Assembly: GCF_003073045.1 (NCBI RefSeq)
Contig: NC_037599.1
Span: forward strand, 6,770,247 to 6,834,246
DNA from: Pomacea canaliculata
Taxonomy: Eukaryota > Mollusca > Gastropoda > Architaenioglossa > Ampullariidae
Direction: 5' to 3'
DNA: 64,000 bases
The position numbers were made by a program, and so were the translations under genes. Below the pieces are notes generated by a model. The model did no database searches, was not told where the DNA came from, and saw nothing but the letters and a program-made list of their open reading frames with translations. Position 1 is the first letter of the stretch. Each line of letters opens with the position of its first letter. Below, piece after piece: positions 62,482 to 64,000 of the stretch.

Positions 62482-63936
62482 ATGGCGATCAGGAAGACGA
62501 GCCCAGCCACGTGTCATCTTCTGAAAGCTTTCTGTCTTTTCGTCCTCGCCAACTTCGCGGGCTCGGCGCCTGTGGAGGCGGGTGTAGGCTTTTCCTCCGG
62601 ATGCGCCCGGGATCCGTGCAAAATGATAGCGGGTGTGTGCGGGGGAAAGCTGTGTATCAATACTGCTAACTGCGGCTTCCGGTGCGGAGACGGCGGTGCA
62701 GGGAGCACCAACGCTGCGGTCATTCGGGAGAAGCACTTCCAGGTCAACCCCGTGGAAAGCCTCGATGTTAGCCTCTTCGGCGCCGACTCTCTTTCGGCGG
62801 ACGACCACCACGAAACACCAACGACGGCGACGACGACCACACCGCGGATTGCAAAAGCAGATTCGCATCAGACAACTTTGTCTGTCAACGGCTCGACTTC
62901 GGTGCCTCCGCCATCGGGACGACTCTGGCACAGGGATAATGTGGTCACGACCACGCCGAGCGGCGGTCGGAACTCGGAGCTAAGCGGGACAACGTCTTTC
63001 TTGCCGCCAGCTTCAGGTGCACCCGTGTCCACCATTGGTACCGATTCCTCAGAGGTGGTTTTGCCGCAACAGGAGCACCCAGGGCTGTCCACCTTAGGTG
63101 TACTTTTCAAAGACGTGGGCTTAGCCTTGACCACAAGCAGCCCCACGGAGAACCTCAGGGTTTCGACGGACATTAGTAATAACGTGAATACTACCCACGC
63201 ACCCTCAGCATCCGGTGACGTCAGCCAGTCAGCCAGTCTGTCTTCGGGCACCAAACTGGCTGCTGAAAGTTCCAACACCATGGCAAAGCCCGTCACTCCC
63301 AGGCAGGTGGCTGACGCAACTCCGCCATCGACCACCAAAGCGTCTGTGAACGGCGTTTCCGCACGTTTGGGAGATGACGTCAGAGAGAGAAACGCCACCG
63401 TCATAACCGATGTCCCTAGAGGTGCACCACGTGACGTTAGCCAGGTACAAGCGCAGACAGGTGCAGCGGAAGCGCCCGTCTTGCCAACATCTAGCGCATC
63501 TGGGTCAAACATCACCGGCAAGGAGATGGGTCTGGCCGACATCACATCCCGCCTCATCGATATCATCGGCAAGATTCAAGAACTGTATGGCCGTTCCAAC
63601 GAATCCGCTGCATCGAAAGGTTCAGCTGCCAGAGAATCACCTTCAGACTCCAAAGCGCAGCATGGTACTTCCGGTGCAGGCGCGTCAGCAGGGGAGGTCA
63701 CTTCCGCTGACAAACTCTCCGTGGGGTCCGTGACTGCTCCTCCAGCTGCTACAACCTCTGCTACTAACAGCTCCATCAAGACGGAAACTACCACCGAGGC
63801 GACAACGGAAGCGAGCTTCCCATCTCTGATGGACACGTTCCAGACGCTGACGAAAGGATCGTCAAACGGAGCGCTCACCCGGATAGTCAGCCGGGTGCAT
63901 TATGTCGACGAAGGCTTTGGAATGGTCGCTCCATAA
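62482..63936 (+). CDS. Secreted Ser/Thr-rich mucin-like protein with a six-cysteine head
   Basis: An uninterrupted 484-codon frame ends in TAA at 63934-63936. The start ATG (AAAGATGGCG) opens a signal peptide (hydrophobic core LLKAFCLFVLANFAG, likely cleavage near APVEAG). Residues about 40-70 hold six cysteines spaced C-x4-C-x6-C-x4-C-x5-C-x3-C (GCARDPC to GFRCG). The remainder is low-complexity and rich in Ser, Thr, Ala and Pro, with many O-glycosylation-type TTT/TTS runs and several N-glycosylation motifs. Near the end a predicted amphipathic stretch (LADITSRLIDIIGKIQELYG) and a conserved-looking tail (TRIVSRVHYVDEGFGMVAP) break the repetition. No family is recognised. A matrix or mucus role would fit but is inference. 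Probably preceded by a 5' UTR intron (acceptor at 62198). Codon third positions are GC-rich compared with the surrounding DNA, supporting real coding. Confidence 0.75.
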   Translation: MAIRKTSPATCHLLKAFCLFVLANFAGSAPVEAGVGFSSGCARDPCKMIAGVCGGKLCINTANCGFRCGDGGAGSTNAAVIREKHFQVNPVESLDVSLFGADSLSADDHHETPTTATTTTPRIAKADSHQTTLSVNGSTSVPPPSGRLWHRDNVVTTTPSGGRNSELSGTTSFLPPASGAPVSTIGTDSSEVVLPQQEHPGLSTLGVLFKDVGLALTTSSPTENLRVSTDISNNVNTTHAPSASGDVSQSASLSSGTKLAAESSNTMAKPVTPRQVADATPPSTTKASVNGVSARLGDDVRERNATVITDVPRGAPRDVSQVQAQTGAAEAPVLPTSSASGSNITGKEMGLADITSRLIDIIGKIQELYGRSNESAASKGSAARESPSDSKAQHGTSGAGASAGEVTSADKLSVGSVTAPPAATTSATNSSIKTETTTEATTEASFPSLMDTFQTLTKGSSNGALTRIVSRVHYVDEGFGMVAP

Positions 63937-64000
63937 GCCTCGCACCACTCAGCCATTAGACATTCTGACATTCACTGCAGAGAAAATCTGATTACAACAT

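Noticed and set aside
62868..63572. 234-codon minus-strand frame
   Set aside because: Antisense shadow of the mucin-like coding exon; the plus frame has the signal peptide, Cys head and clean stop.

Overview
The window is animal nuclear DNA. Its genes are split by many GT-AG introns, and the intergenic space is long, AT-rich and full of microsatellites, tRNA-derived SINE-like sequences and short inverted-repeat elements. Gene content (a nanos with two CCHC fingers, a 26/29-kDa type cysteine protease, TMEM59, TTC4, pacifastin-type domains) and SINE style fit a lophotrochozoan, most likely a mollusc and perhaps a gastropod. The species cannot be named from the sequence alone.

Layout. Positions 1-22.6 kb hold no gene I can recognise: microsatellites, SINE-like sequences, one copy of a dispersed repeat, several promoter-like clusters (CRE/YY1, CCAAT/NRF1-like) and a few weak candidate exons. 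22.7-26.4 kb (+) is a secreted multi-domain pacifastin-like cysteine-rich protein with a TATA box and a non-coding first exon; its signal-peptide exon carries a one-base frameshift. 30.6-34.1 kb (+) is nanos. 38.2-41.7 kb (-) is TMEM59 in seven exons. 43.2-48.5 kb (-) is a ten-exon 26/29-kDa type papain-family protease. 50.5-55.6 kb (-) is the Hsp90 co-chaperone TTC4 in eleven exons, with two small indels that break its C-terminal wheel domain. 59.4-63.9 kb (+) is a CpG-rich probable 5' exon followed by a single-exon coding region for a secreted Ser/Thr-rich mucin-like protein.

The genes do not form one pathway. nanos is a germline/translation regulator, TMEM59 an endomembrane glycoprotein, the protease a lysosomal or digestive enzyme, TTC4 a chaperone adaptor, and the two flanking genes make secreted proteins. 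TMEM59, the protease and TTC4 lie head-to-tail on the minus strand. nanos and TMEM59 are convergent. TMEM59 and TTC4 are also both on human 1p32, so their proximity here may be an old linkage.

Three of the most notable signals are broken frames: a short G run in the pacifastin-like gene and two sites in TTC4. nanos, TMEM59 and the protease are intact across 20 splice junctions, so the breaks are either local sequence errors or real lesions; raw reads would decide. Base composition changes visibly, with the block from about 31 to 56 kb being more AT-rich than the flanks.
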